Of a stretch of 64,000 nucleotides of DNA, positions 44,632 to 54,422 are shown in pieces; the stretch's first letter is position 1; every line of letters starts with the position of its first letter. The position numbers were made by a program, and so were the translations under genes. The notes under the pieces were generated by a model. The model was given only the letters and a program-made list of their open reading frames with translations, did no database searches and was not told the DNA's origin. This stretch comes from Algoriphagus sp. TR-M9 (lineage in GTDB: Bacteria; Bacteroidota; Bacteroidia; Cytophagales; Cyclobacteriaceae). The stretch covers positions 1,993,001 through 2,057,000 of the forward strand of contig NZ_CP115160.1 in NCBI RefSeq assembly GCF_027594545.1, given 5' to 3'.

Positions 44632-46659
44632 TTAAAACTCTCTCAGAATTGATAGTTTGCTCTTTAGTTTTTGGATTTCCTCTTCTGCCTTTTGAATCTT
44701 CACATCAAACTGATCTTTCAATTTATCGGCTGTACGCGACGAAGCGAAAAACTCCAGATTGTTTTTCCACAGTGTAATATTGTTTTCCAATTCCGTGATC
44801 TGCTTTCTGATCCCGTGCTCCTTCTTATTTAGCGTCTTCACAGCATTAGGATCAGATTGGATTCTATTCAGGTTCAAACGGAACAAGAAATCCTCTCTAC
44901 CTTCACCCTGTGGATCCAATTTCTCTAGGTACACATCCACGGCTTCTTTGAAAGTCGCTTGAATCTCTTTCATGGCTTTCCTAGGCACAAATCCAATCTC
45001 GTTGAATTCCGCTACCATAGCAGTCAGTTCCTCCTCTTTGACCTCATCTTTTGACGCTGCTTCAGTTATTTTCTTACAAAGCTCCTGCTTCTTCACCAGG
45101 TTCTCTTCAAATTCTGCATTAGACTGCTTGTTGGCATTCCTTCTATTCTCAAAGAAGAAATCACAGGCTCCTTTAAACTGCCGGTACAGTGCATCCCTGC
45201 TCTTCTCAGGTGTAGGACCAAGTTTTTTCCAATCTTGCTGTAGTTTAACCAAGGCGTTGGCAGTATTTTGCCAATCCGTGTTATTTTTCAGTTCTTCAGC
45301 TTTGGCAATCAATTCCTCAGCTTTAGTCTGATTAGTAGCTCTGATTTCGTCCAGCTCTTTGAAGAATAAGTTTTTATTGTGGAAAAACTGCTTGAAAGCC
45401 GCCCAAAAAGATTTATTGATTTCTTTTCCTGACTCCCGAGGTACCGGACCTATTTTTTCCCAAGCCTTCTGAATCTCTAGAATCTCTTTGGTTTTGTTAT
45501 TCCAGTCTCTGATGCGGCTCGCTTTAAATTCTACAAACTCACTCAAAGAGGCGATTAAGGCTTCTTTCTTTTCTTGGTTCTCCTTATAAACTTCTTTTTG
45601 ACCTTCATAGAAGTCTTTTCTACGATCATATACTGCATCAGAAGCAGCTTTGAACTTTTGCCACAATGCTTCCTGCTCGTCTCTAGGTACTGGACCGATG
45701 TGTTTGAACTCCTCGTGCAGTTCGTTGAGCATTTTAATCGCCGCTTTCAGATCCTTTACCTCCTTCAAGGCTTCTGCTTTTTCAACTAACTCTAATTTGC
45801 TCTCCAGATTCTTCTTTCTGTCTAGCTCTTTTAGCTCAAAATAGATACTACGGTTATCGTAGAACCTATCCATCAGGGCGTTATAACTAGCCCAAAGACT
45901 TCTGTTCTGGGAGGAAGGTACGGCGCCTATACTTTTCCATTCTTCCTGTATGGATTTGATAGCCGACATGCTAAGCGTAGTCTCTTCACCATCTACTAGT
46001 TCCCGCAGTTTATTAAGCAAGTCTGTTTTAGCTTGGAGATTGGACTCTTTTTGCTGTTCAGCTTCTTTTCGCAGCGTATTGAGCTGCTTTTTGAATTCGT
46101 AATAGTGAACATTGAATTCCTTTTCTTCTTCACTTGGACGGAAGTCAAAATCGTCCTCTACCCCACCTTCAGCTTTAAATTTTTCTAAAGCTTCATCCTT
46201 TTCTTTATTGGTAAACTCATCAAAGGCTGCTTTGATATCATGAATAAGCTTATCTACCCGTTGAGGCTTATCAGCCTTTACCTTACTCTTCAGTAGGCTG
46301 AGCAGCTCAACTTTACTCATGACTGAAAGATCTATTTCTTCTTCATGCTCCTCATCCTCCTCCTCTTCATCGGAAGAATCATCGTGAATGTCTTCTTCCT
46401 GAGCAGCAGATTTTTCAGTTTCAGCTTCAGTTTGGACCTCCTCATCGTTGGTAGCTGTGGCTTCATCCTTTTGAGCCGATTCAGCGTTATCCCCTTCGGG
46501 TTCAGCGCTTTTTGATGCAGGAGTTTCCACCTCTTCCTCTTTAGAATCAGAGCTTTCGGTGTTTACATTCTCTTTCTTTTCGATACTCTTTTCTTCCGCT
46601 GATTGGGAAGTTGGAGTCACCTTATCCTTGTCGGATAAATCATTACTTTTCTCAGTCAT
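44632..46659 (-). CDS. DUF349-repeat protein
   Basis: A 675-residue protein. The first 115 residues are low-complexity and very acidic (Glu/Asp/Ser-rich); the rest is helical, made of about five to six DUF349 repeats marked by W-K-x-I/L-G-P-V/T-P patterns (for example KSIGAVPSSQNRSLW near 247, FKHIGPVPRDE near 326 and KKLGPTPEKSRDALY near 480). Cytoplasmic DUF349 proteins are widespread in Bacteroidota; their function is unknown. No signal peptide. Length is typical. Confidence 0.92.
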   Translation of the reverse strand: MTEKSNDLSDKDKVTPTSQSAEEKSIEKKENVNTESSDSKEEEVETPASKSAEPEGDNAESAQKDEATATNDEEVQTEAETEKSAAQEEDIHDDSSDEEEEDEEHEEEIDLSVMSKVELLSLLKSKVKADKPQRVDKLIHDIKAAFDEFTNKEKDEALEKFKAEGGVEDDFDFRPSEEEKEFNVHYYEFKKQLNTLRKEAEQQKESNLQAKTDLLNKLRELVDGEETTLSMSAIKSIQEEWKSIGAVPSSQNRSLWASYNALMDRFYDNRSIYFELKELDRKKNLESKLELVEKAEALKEVKDLKAAIKMLNELHEEFKHIGPVPRDEQEALWQKFKAASDAVYDRRKDFYEGQKEVYKENQEKKEALIASLSEFVEFKASRIRDWNNKTKEILEIQKAWEKIGPVPRESGKEINKSFWAAFKQFFHNKNLFFKELDEIRATNQTKAEELIAKAEELKNNTDWQNTANALVKLQQDWKKLGPTPEKSRDALYRQFKGACDFFFENRRNANKQSNAEFEENLVKKQELCKKITEAASKDEVKEEELTAMVAEFNEIGFVPRKAMKEIQATFKEAVDVYLEKLDPQGEGREDFLFRLNLNRIQSDPNAVKTLNKKEHGIRKQITELENNITLWKNNLEFFASSRTADKLKDQFDVKIQKAEEEIQKLKSKLSILREF

Positions 46660-46708
46660 AAAAAACGGTACTATTTCAAGGCAATATGGACAAAAGTAGG
46701 GATTTTGC

Positions 46709-47278
46709 CTAATTTAATCTCGGGTCCAAAGGATAATTTGCGATTACTTTAAACTCTCCCCCCATGTTTTTAAGTAAACTTTTCCAGAGCTCCTCAGGAG
46801 TCAATTTCAGCGTCTGCTCGTTTAGATTTTCTCGGCAGATTATCCAGGTTTCATCGTCAAGTTCCTCTTTCAGCTGATCAGTCCCCCAGCCAGAATACCC
46901 TAGGAAAAACCGCACAGAATCAGGATCTAGCAGCCCCAACTTGAGCTTATCCACTAAGGATTCATAATCTCCTCCCCACCAAATATGGTCGCCCAGGGAA
47001 ACACTACCGTCCAGAACCTGCTCACCTGTATATATAAAGTGAAGTGTATTTTGCTCTACTGGCCCCCCTACGAAGACTTCCTTTTCCAGAAAATCCAGGG
47101 CTTGAACGAGCTCATTGAGTTTCAGAATGGAGGGTTTGTTAATCACCAAACCAAAACTACCTTCCTCTGAGTGTTCACAGAGTAGAACAACAGACCTGAC
47201 AAAATTTTCATCTTGTAAAAAAGGCTCAGAAATCAGTAAGTCGCCCGCTTTAGGAATTTTTAGTTTGTTTTTATTCAT
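46709..47278 (-). CDS. YqgE/AlgH family protein
   Basis: A 189-residue member of the YqgE/AlgH family (DUF179). Characteristic signatures are the N-terminal GDLLISEP, FGLVINKPS in the centre, VFVGGPVE and RFFLGYSGWG. The family is cytoplasmic and its biochemical role is unclear, although AlgH has been linked to alginate regulation. Length is normal. It lies on the minus strand with DUF349 and diverges from pdxH. Confidence 0.93.
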   Translation of the reverse strand: MNKNKLKIPKAGDLLISEPFLQDENFVRSVVLLCEHSEEGSFGLVINKPSILKLNELVQALDFLEKEVFVGGPVEQNTLHFIYTGEQVLDGSVSLGDHIWWGGDYESLVDKLKLGLLDPDSVRFFLGYSGWGTDQLKEELDDETWIICRENLNEQTLKLTPEELWKSLLKNMGGEFKVIANYPLDPRLN

Positions 47279-47380
47279 CCATGCTTATTTCTAATTGATT
47301 GAAAAATATAGATCATAATTTTTTAAATGCAATGCCAATGGTATTTTTATCCCAAAGAAAAATAATTTGACACGGGCACA

Positions 47381-48013
47381 ATGGATATTTCAGCTATACG
47401 TAAAGACTACACTCTTAAATCACTAAATATCAGTGATGTAAACACTGATCCACTTGATCAGTTTAGGGCCTGGTTTGAAGAGGCAGTAGCAGCCCAAGTA
47501 TTGGAAGTGAATGCCATGTGCATTTCTACCCTAGGACTGGACGGAAACCCAAATGCCAGAATTGTGCTTTTGAAAGAATTGGATCATGGTTTTGTGTTTT
47601 TCACCAATTATGAGAGTGAAAAGGGCCAGGAAATCCAACAATCCAATGCAGGCGCCATTACGTTTTTTTGGCCGGAACTAGAACGACAGGTCCGCATCAA
47701 GGGCAAAATAGAAAAAGTGAGTCCTGAAGAATCAGATAAATATTTCTTCTCCCGGCCTTTTGGCTCGCAGATAGGTGCCTGGGTTTCTCCACAGAGCAGG
47801 GTACTTTCATCCAAGGAAGAATTAAGTCTAAGGCAAATAGAAGTAGAGCGAAAATTCTTGGATGAACCTATGCAACGACCCAGACATTGGGGTGGCTACA
47901 GGCTTTTACCCCATTCAATTGAGTTTTGGCAAGGCCGGCCGAGCAGACTTCACGACCGTGTCAAGTACGAGCTTAAAGGAGAAAATTGGGAAATTTCTAT
48001 TCTGGCTCCCTGA
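47381..48013 (+). CDS. pdxH: pyridoxamine 5'-phosphate oxidase
   Basis: A 210-residue FMN enzyme that oxidises pyridoxamine or pyridoxine 5'-phosphate to pyridoxal 5'-phosphate. FMN- and substrate-binding motifs are present: NARIVLLKELDHGFVFFTNY (about 48-67), RQVRIKGKIEKV, SRPFGSQIGAW and the C-terminal WQGRPSRLHDR with its Arg and His substrate ligands. Full length. It ends 1 bp before the convergent bshB1. Confidence 0.97.
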   Translation: MDISAIRKDYTLKSLNISDVNTDPLDQFRAWFEEAVAAQVLEVNAMCISTLGLDGNPNARIVLLKELDHGFVFFTNYESEKGQEIQQSNAGAITFFWPELERQVRIKGKIEKVSPEESDKYFFSRPFGSQIGAWVSPQSRVLSSKEELSLRQIEVERKFLDEPMQRPRHWGGYRLLPHSIEFWQGRPSRLHDRVKYELKGENWEISILAP

Positions 48014-48014
48014 A

Positions 48015-48734
48015 TTATTTGAGGTCAAACAGGTCGTCTGTACCGATCATTCGCTCCACGGTAAACCCTTCTGCATAAGTACACAATATTTTGTGTCCAA
48101 ATTCTCGAGCTCTGGATTCGATAAATGGTAGAAAATCAGGATCAGAAATAAAGCTCTTCGGTTCTTTGCTGCTAGGATCGTAAAACTGCGACTTGTAAGC
48201 CATGATACTATCGATTTTGGTTTGCCAAAAAGGCGTAATATCCATCACAAAATCAGGCTCGATGTAGTTGTTCTGAATGTAGTGGTAAACAAACTTCGGT
48301 CTCCAAGCTTCTTGAGCTTTACCGTCTAGCTCGGTTTCGATCATTCGCAATCCGCTCATAAAACAAGCATCGGTAGCTAAACTACCACCCTTACCATGAT
48401 CAGGGTGCCTGTCCTGTACTGCATTGGCTAGGACGACTTCAGGTCTGTATTTCCTGATCATCTTGATCAGCTCAAGTTGATGTTCTTGGTCGTTTTTAAA
48501 AAATATATCCTTAAACCCTAGATTTTCTCTTGCTGACAACTGGAGAATTTCTCCTGCTTTTTGAGCTTCCTGGAGCCTAATCTCAGGTGTACCTCGGGTT
48601 CCCATTTCACCTTGGGTAAAATCCACTATACCCACTTTATGTCCTTTAGCTACATGTGCGGCAATGGTTCCGGAACAGCCTAACTCTGCATCATCAGGAT
48701 GCGCAGCAAATACTAAAATATCTAATTTGTTCAT
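48015..48734 (-). CDS. bshB1: bacillithiol biosynthesis deacetylase BshB1
   Basis: A 239-residue zinc deacetylase of the LmbE/PIG-L family that removes the acetyl group from N-acetylglucosaminyl-malate in bacillithiol synthesis. The zinc motif AHPDDAELGCSG is at about residues 10-21 and the second His in DRHPDHGKGG near 108-117. The closest family type is the Bacteroidota/Bacillus BshB1 group. It runs into convergent pdxH and is followed upstream by the M23 peptidase and trxB genes, a small thiol-redox neighbourhood. Confidence 0.92.
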   Translation of the reverse strand: MNKLDILVFAAHPDDAELGCSGTIAAHVAKGHKVGIVDFTQGEMGTRGTPEIRLQEAQKAGEILQLSARENLGFKDIFFKNDQEHQLELIKMIRKYRPEVVLANAVQDRHPDHGKGGSLATDACFMSGLRMIETELDGKAQEAWRPKFVYHYIQNNYIEPDFVMDITPFWQTKIDSIMAYKSQFYDPSSKEPKSFISDPDFLPFIESRAREFGHKILCTYAEGFTVERMIGTDDLFDLK

Positions 48735-48743
48735 TTTATTCTT

Positions 48744-49787
48744 TTACCTAACTCTCAGGTTTTGGCCTATTCTTAAGATGGATCTGGTGGAGATTCCATT
48801 CAACCTAGTCAAAGTACTGACAGAAACTCCGTATTTCCTGGCAATAGATCCTAGGTTTTCTCCTTTTCTTACGCGGTGATATGCGCTTGTCCTGGCTTTG
48901 ACTATGTGGCCAAATAAATCCGGCGTAATGGAAAAGGTAGGTCCTAGAATTTTGTAAGCTGGGAAGTCGTATACTTTTTCAGCATCAAAAGCCAGACCTC
49001 TATATCTCAATTCATAATGTAAATGAGAACCTGTGCTCCTTCCCGTATTTCCTCCTTTAGCTATTAAATCCCCCGCTCTTACTTCATCGCCCACATCTAC
49101 TAATTGTTTGGAAAGGTGTCCGTATAAGGTCTCAAGTCCATTTTTATGCCGAATGACTATGTAATAACCATAGCCATAGCGATCAAAACTTTTCACTCGC
49201 ACTATTCCGTCAAAACCACTATAAACAGGATCACCCGTCTGTAAGTCCAGGTCTGTACCATAGTGCCACCTTCTCCATCTGTATCCATATCCAGATGTCA
49301 CAGGGGTAGTTTCTAAAGGCATCTTCCAGTCATACCCAAAAAATTCGTCATACAGTCTAATATTCACCGTATCAGAAAAGGTCTTTGGGTCAAAGTTATA
49401 AATGTCTATTTTGTTAGAATCCCAGGATGAATAATATTCATAGGCAGTCACCCAAATACTATCGATCTGGATTTGCTCAGACACTTTGATCAGCTGATTG
49501 GTAGGTGCCCAGATCATGATGTCCTGATCTTCACTGATGATAGACCGCACTCTGCCCAGGTTCACATTATTATCAAAAATAATGGAGTCAGTTCTGCTAG
49601 TAAGCGTCTGCAAGTAGGAATCCTGATCGAAACCTCTCAGCTCAATATTCCTCCGGTCCTGATTAGTAGTGGTGGATTGAGTAGTAGTATTTTTCTTAAT
49701 TATCTTAGGAAAAATTTGAGCATTGGCATTCAATACGCCAATGCTCAAGTTTAAACTAAAGACAATTATTAGAATCAGATTCCTCAT
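48744..49787 (-). CDS. M23-family peptidase with C-terminal LysM domain
   Basis: A 347-residue exported protein: a signal peptide (about 1-23), a linker, an M23/LytM domain (about 150-265) with zinc ligands in HYGTDLDL (H and D) and HLHYELR (H-x-H), and a LysM domain at the C-terminus (about 300-347; HRVRKGENLGSIARKYGVS). It should cleave or help cleave peptidoglycan cross-links or activate amidases at the cell wall. Intact catalytic residues suggest an active peptidase. It starts 9 bp after the trxB stop on the minus strand. Confidence 0.94.
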   Translation of the reverse strand: MRNLILIIVFSLNLSIGVLNANAQIFPKIIKKNTTTQSTTTNQDRRNIELRGFDQDSYLQTLTSRTDSIIFDNNVNLGRVRSIISEDQDIMIWAPTNQLIKVSEQIQIDSIWVTAYEYYSSWDSNKIDIYNFDPKTFSDTVNIRLYDEFFGYDWKMPLETTPVTSGYGYRWRRWHYGTDLDLQTGDPVYSGFDGIVRVKSFDRYGYGYYIVIRHKNGLETLYGHLSKQLVDVGDEVRAGDLIAKGGNTGRSTGSHLHYELRYRGLAFDAEKVYDFPAYKILGPTFSITPDLFGHIVKARTSAYHRVRKGENLGSIARKYGVSVSTLTRLNGISTRSILRIGQNLRVR

Positions 49788-49796
49788 TTACGGATT

Positions 49797-50741
49797 TTAG
49801 TCATTCTCACACTCAGCCAAATAACGCTCAGCATCCAGAGCAGCCATACAGCCAGTACCTGCAGCTGTGACGGCTTGTCTGTAGATATTATCTTGGGCAT
49901 CGCCACAGGCAAAAACACCCTCAACGTTCGTTTTGGTACTTCCTGGAATGGTTTTGATATAACCCGCATCGTCCATGTGAATGTAATCTTGGAAGATACC
50001 GGTGTTTGGCTGATGTCCAATAGCAACAAAGAAGCCAGAAATTGCGATTTCTGATTTTTCTCCGGTTTTGTTGTTATAAATTCTCACCCCATTTACTTCT
50101 TCATCCCCTAGTATTTCGTCAGTTTCAGTACTCCAAAGCACCTCAATTTTTGGATTATTCAATACACGCTTTTGCATGATTTGAGAGGCTCTCATTTCTT
50201 CTCTTCGTACCAGCATGTAGACCTTGCTACAGATATTGGAGAGGTATGATGCTTCTTCACAAGCTGTATCCCCTGCTCCTACTATGGCTACTTCCTGACC
50301 TCTAAAAAAGAATCCATCGCAAACCGCGCAGGCAGAAACTCCTTTGCCATTTAGTCTAGTTTCACTGGCTAAACCTAGCCATTTTGCCGAAGCACCGGTA
50401 GAAATAATCACAGTGTCAGCATGTATAGTCACTTGCTCATCTATTACCACTGTACGGGGTGTAGTGCTGAAGTCCACTGAAGTTGCCAAACCATATCTGA
50501 CCTGGGTACCAAATCGCTCAGCCTGTTTGCGGAAATCTTCCATCATCTCTGGCCCCATCACACCATCCGGGTATCCAGGATAGTTTTCTACATCATTTGT
50601 AATCGTCAGCTGACCGCCAGGCTGACCTCCTGTATATAAAACTGGTGACAAGCCAGCTCTTGAAGCATAAATAGCTGCAGTATAACCTGCTGGTCCTGAA
50701 CCTATAATTAAGACCTTTACTTTTTCGATTTCTGGTTTCAT
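49797..50741 (-). CDS. trxB: thioredoxin-disulfide reductase
   Basis: A 314-residue flavoprotein that reduces thioredoxin with NADPH. FAD motif GSGPAGYTAAIYASRAG (about 14-30), redox pair CAVC in SACAVCDGFFF (about 137-147), NADPH motif VGAGDTACEEA and the C-terminal GDAQDNIYRQA (FAD) are intact. Full length. It is the upstream gene of an operon that may include the M23 peptidase. Confidence 0.97.
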   Translation of the reverse strand: MKPEIEKVKVLIIGSGPAGYTAAIYASRAGLSPVLYTGGQPGGQLTITNDVENYPGYPDGVMGPEMMEDFRKQAERFGTQVRYGLATSVDFSTTPRTVVIDEQVTIHADTVIISTGASAKWLGLASETRLNGKGVSACAVCDGFFFRGQEVAIVGAGDTACEEASYLSNICSKVYMLVRREEMRASQIMQKRVLNNPKIEVLWSTETDEILGDEEVNGVRIYNNKTGEKSEIAISGFFVAIGHQPNTGIFQDYIHMDDAGYIKTIPGSTKTNVEGVFACGDAQDNIYRQAVTAAGTGCMAALDAERYLAECEND

Positions 50742-50764
50742 TAATAATGATTAATTAAATCTGG

Positions 50765-50795
50765 CAAATTTTATGATTTCTGCTTTAGTAACAAA
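50765..50795 (-). promoter_or_regulatory. candidate promoter of trxB
   Basis: On the minus strand TTTG (50795-50792) is followed after about 18 bp by TAAAATTTG (50773-50765), one base longer than the Bacteroidota consensus TAnnTTTG. It precedes trxB by about 25 bp. Confidence 0.3.
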
Positions 50796-50876
50796 GTTGC
50801 ATGTTGTTAAAATTCCCTAAGCTTAGGAGCCTAAGGAATCCGGGTTTGCTATTTTATCCAAATAGCTTAAAACTAA

Positions 50877-50900
50877 AAAAGGGGGTTAAAAACCCCCTTT
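50877..50900 (-). terminator. intrinsic terminator after rpoD
   Basis: A 9-bp stem of GGGGG/CCCCC extended by A-T pairs (AAAAGGGGG with CCCCCTTTT) and a 6-nt loop, 13 bp after the rpoD stop, with a T-run on the minus strand. Confidence 0.88.
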
Positions 50901-50912
50901 TATGTAGTATTT

Positions 50913-51776
50913 CTATCCAAGGTAAGGTTTCAGCGTCTTACTCCTAGATGTGTGTCTAAGTCGACGAATGGCCTTTTCTTTGATTTGCCTTACCCGTTCT
51001 CTGGTTAGGTTGAATTTTTCTCCTATTTCTTCCAAGGTCATCGCGTGCTCCCCATTCAAGCCAAAGTAAAGTGTGATTACATCCGCTTCACGTTGGGTCA
51101 AGGTAGATAGTGCGCGCTGTACTTCTCTACGAAGAGAATCATTCATTAGCCCATCATCTGGCTTTTCATCCCCATCATTTTCCAAAACATCCAAAAGGCT
51201 ATTTTCTTCACCTTGGACAAATGGAGCATCCATGGAGACGTGACGGCCAGAAATCTTCATGGTGTCCACTACTTCATTAGCAGTCACCTCAAGCACTTCT
51301 GCAAGTTCCTCTGGAGATGGCTCACGCTCGAATTTTTGCTCTAATTCGCTAAATGTTTTGCTGATTTTATTCAAGGATCCTACTCTGTTCAGCGGAAGAC
51401 GTACAATTCTGGATTGCTCGGCTAGTGCCTGAAGGATGGATTGTCTGATCCACCATACTGCATAGGAGATAAATTTAAACCCACGAGTCTCATCAAATCG
51501 CTGCGCAGCTTTGATCAATCCTAGATTACCTTCATTGATCAAATCTCCCAAGGAAAGTCCTTGATTTTGGTATTGCTTGGCAACTGATACTACAAAACGA
51601 AGGTTGGCTTTGGTGAGTTTTTCAAGGGCCAACTGGTCACCTTCTCTAATTCTCTTAGCCAAAACTACTTCTTCATCTGCTGTCAACAGGTCTACCTTTC
51701 CTATCTCTTGAAGGTATTTATCAAGGGACTGGCTTTCTCTGTTGGTAATCTGTTTGCTAATTTTTAGCTGCCTCAT
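50913..51776 (-). CDS. rpoD: primary RNA polymerase sigma factor (Bacteroidota type)
   Basis: A 287-residue sigma-70 factor. Region 1.1 is absent, as is usual for the Bacteroidota primary factor. Regions 1.2/2 ([38 protein letters not shown]), 3 and 4 ([29 protein letters not shown]) are complete. This factor recognises TAnnTTTG-type -7 elements. It sits alone between trxB and pnp and has a strong terminator. Confidence 0.96.
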   Translation of the reverse strand: MRQLKISKQITNRESQSLDKYLQEIGKVDLLTADEEVVLAKRIREGDQLALEKLTKANLRFVVSVAKQYQNQGLSLGDLINEGNLGLIKAAQRFDETRGFKFISYAVWWIRQSILQALAEQSRIVRLPLNRVGSLNKISKTFSELEQKFEREPSPEELAEVLEVTANEVVDTMKISGRHVSMDAPFVQGEENSLLDVLENDGDEKPDDGLMNDSLRREVQRALSTLTQREADVITLYFGLNGEHAMTLEEIGEKFNLTRERVRQIKEKAIRRLRHTSRSKTLKPYLG

Positions 51777-51843
51777 TCAGGATAATGATTTGTGAAATTT
51801 AATATTTTTAATAGATCAAAATAATCAATTGTTTCGGATTACC

Positions 51844-53985
51844 TTATGCTTTTGGTGCAGGTTTTTCCGGCTTTGGCAATAAAGCCTTTCTTGAAAGCTT
51901 GAATTTGCCAGTTTTCTTATCGATATCGATCAATTTAACCATAATTTCTTCTCCTGGCTCTAACACGCCGTCCATAGACTCTACGCGCTCATGCTTGATC
52001 TCGGAGATATGAAGTAAACCATCCTTACCCGGCATAAATTCCACAAATGCGCCAAAAGGTTGAATATTTTTCACTTTTCCGGTATAAGTCTCTCCGATTT
52101 CAGGCTGCGCCACGATCGCCTTGATACGGGAAAGTGCGGCGTTAAGTTTATCCTGATTGGCTGAGAATATATTGATTTTACCTTGATTGTCGATCTCTTC
52201 GATGACGATAGTTGCTCCGGTATCCTTTTGGATTTCCTGAATTACTTTTCCGCCTGGGCCGATCACTGCACCTATCAATTCCTTAGGAATATACATGATG
52301 AATGATCTAGGGGTATGAGGTTTCAAGTCAGGTTTAGGAGCTGCCAGAGTCTTGGTAATTTCATCCAGAATATGAAGTCTTCCTTCTTTGGCCTGATATA
52401 AAGCTTCCTTCAACACGGCATAATCTAAGCCTTCTACTTTCAAGTCCATCTGGCAGGCGGTGATACCTTTTGATGTACCTGTTACTTTAAAGTCCATATC
52501 TCCTAGGTGATCCTCGTCTCCCAAAATATCCGAAAGTATGGAATACTTACCGGTCTTAGCATCGGAGATCATTCCCATCGCGATTCCAGTCACCGCAGAT
52601 CTAATCGGTATACCAGCATCCATCAATGCCAGTGAACCAGCACAAACAGTTGCCATGGAAGAAGATCCGTTAGATTCCAGGATATCAGAAACTATACGAA
52701 TGGTGTATGGGTTCTCGGTGTCTGCCGGAAGCACTTTTTTCAAAGCTCTCATGGCTAGGTTGCCATGACCTACTTCTCTTCTACCCGGTCCTCTATTTGG
52801 TTTTACCTCACCAGTTGAAAATCCAGGGAAATTATAGTGCAGATAGAATTTATTGTATCCGGAGATTGTAGCTCCATCTACCATCATCTCATCCATCTTG
52901 GTACCAAGTGTACAAGTGGTCAATGACTGCGTTTCTCCTCTGGTGAAAACTGCTGAACCATGAGCGGAAGGCAAATAATCAACTACAGACCAGATAGGAC
53001 GTACTTCATTTAGCTTTCTGCCATCTAGTCGCTTCTTTTCGTCCAGTGTCAGGTTTCTCGCAGCTTCTTTATGGATTTTGCTGAAATATGGCCCAATTAG
53101 ACTTGCTTCATATTCATGCTCTTCTCCCAGGCTTTCTACAAAAGCTTCTTTGATTTCTTTTACCAATGCAGAACGCTCTGACTTATTCGGGATTTGCTTG
53201 CTTACAACGTCATAAAGCTTGTCATAAAGCTCAGCTTTCATTTTATCAAAAAGTGCTGGATCAGACTTCTCGTGATTGTATTCTCTTTTTACTTCCTTAC
53301 CTACCATTTTGGTAAGCTCGATTTGAGCCTGGCAATGTCTCTTGATCTCTTCATGAGCATATTGCATGGCTTCCACCATTTCATCTTCTTGGATCTCGTC
53401 GGCCTCACCCTCTACCATCAAGATAAAGTCCAAGGAGCCTGCTACGATAAATTCCAAAGAGGCATTTTCCAACTCTGTAGGAGTAGGATTGATTTTCAGT
53501 TTGCCGTCGATCTTCGCTACTCTCACTTCAGAGATAGGTCCATTGAACGGAATGTCGGAAACGGCCAATGCTGCAGATGCTGCAAGCCCTGCCAATGCGT
53601 CTGGAAGCACATCTTCATCTCCTGATACTAATGTGATAGCGATCTGCGTATCGGCATGGTAATCATCTGGGAAAATAGGTCGTATCGCTCTATCTACGAT
53701 ACGGCTGATCAAAATTTCATAGTCGGAAAGTCTTCCTTCTCTTTTCAAAAATCCTCCAGGGATTTTACCCGAGGAGGCAAATTTTTCCTGATAATCTACA
53801 GACATCGGTAAAAAGTCCACCCCTTCTCCAGCTTCTTTTTTGGATACCACGGTAGCCAAAAGCATAGCTTTGCCCATCTTCACTACTACTGAACCATCAG
53901 CCTGCTTAGCCAAGGCGCCAGTTTCTATTGTAATTTCTCTGCCATCTTCTAGCGTGATGGTCTTGGTGATTAAATTCGGTAACAT
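51844..53985 (-). CDS. pnp: polyribonucleotide nucleotidyltransferase
   Basis: A 713-residue 3'-5' exoribonuclease/polymerase. It has two RNase PH domains (about 10-230 and 320-550), a KH domain (near 556-620; [19 protein letters not shown]) and a C-terminal S1 domain (about 630-700; [20 protein letters not shown]). Phosphate-binding and catalytic Asp residues lie in the second RNase PH domain ([13 protein letters not shown]). It follows rpsO across a terminator-like hairpin, the arrangement seen in many bacteria. Confidence 0.98.
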   Translation of the reverse strand: MLPNLITKTITLEDGREITIETGALAKQADGSVVVKMGKAMLLATVVSKKEAGEGVDFLPMSVDYQEKFASSGKIPGGFLKREGRLSDYEILISRIVDRAIRPIFPDDYHADTQIAITLVSGDEDVLPDALAGLAASAALAVSDIPFNGPISEVRVAKIDGKLKINPTPTELENASLEFIVAGSLDFILMVEGEADEIQEDEMVEAMQYAHEEIKRHCQAQIELTKMVGKEVKREYNHEKSDPALFDKMKAELYDKLYDVVSKQIPNKSERSALVKEIKEAFVESLGEEHEYEASLIGPYFSKIHKEAARNLTLDEKKRLDGRKLNEVRPIWSVVDYLPSAHGSAVFTRGETQSLTTCTLGTKMDEMMVDGATISGYNKFYLHYNFPGFSTGEVKPNRGPGRREVGHGNLAMRALKKVLPADTENPYTIRIVSDILESNGSSSMATVCAGSLALMDAGIPIRSAVTGIAMGMISDAKTGKYSILSDILGDEDHLGDMDFKVTGTSKGITACQMDLKVEGLDYAVLKEALYQAKEGRLHILDEITKTLAAPKPDLKPHTPRSFIMYIPKELIGAVIGPGGKVIQEIQKDTGATIVIEEIDNQGKINIFSANQDKLNAALSRIKAIVAQPEIGETYTGKVKNIQPFGAFVEFMPGKDGLLHISEIKHERVESMDGVLEPGEEIMVKLIDIDKKTGKFKLSRKALLPKPEKPAPKA

Positions 53986-54049
53986 AAATAATTGTTAGTT
54001 TTTGCGTCGTTAGTGATAAAAGTATTCTGATAACCTTAAAAATGAAAAA

Positions 54050-54079
54050 AGTAAGGTTCTCCATCAAGAGAACCTTACT
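54050..54079 (-). terminator. intrinsic terminator/attenuator between rpsO and pnp
   Basis: A perfect 12-bp stem (AGTAAGGTTCTC with GAGAACCTTACT) with a 6-nt loop and a T-run on the minus strand, 8 bp after the rpsO stop. Read-through would still allow pnp expression. Confidence 0.9.
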
Positions 54080-54086
54080 AAATTGG

Positions 54087-54362
54087 TTATTTTCTGATTC
54101 CTAGCTCGGCGATAATTGATCTGTATCGCTCGATGTCATTTTTGTGAAGGTAGTCCAATAGGCTTCTTCTCTTACCTACCAGCTTCAACAAACCAAGTCT
54201 TGAGGAGTGATCCTTCTTATTTGACTTCAAATGCTCAGTCAAATGCTTGATTCTGTGTGAAAAGAGGGCAATCTGAGACTCAGGAGATCCTGTGTCAGTA
54301 GCAGATTTTAACCGTCCATGATTCTTGAATAACTCTTGTTTCTTCTCTGAGGATAAATACAT
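54087..54362 (-). CDS. rpsO: 30S ribosomal protein S15
   Basis: A 91-residue ribosomal protein with the S15 signature: [20 protein letters not shown] (about 27-46) and [19 protein letters not shown] (about 60-78). Full length. It is upstream of pnp, as commonly observed. Confidence 0.98.
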   Translation of the reverse strand: MYLSSEKKQELFKNHGRLKSATDTGSPESQIALFSHRIKHLTEHLKSNKKDHSSRLGLLKLVGKRRSLLDYLHKNDIERYRSIIAELGIRK

Positions 54363-54422
54363 GTTTAGCTAAATTTTATAAAACAACCACAAAGGTAGCG
54401 TTAAATTTGAAATAATAAAAAC

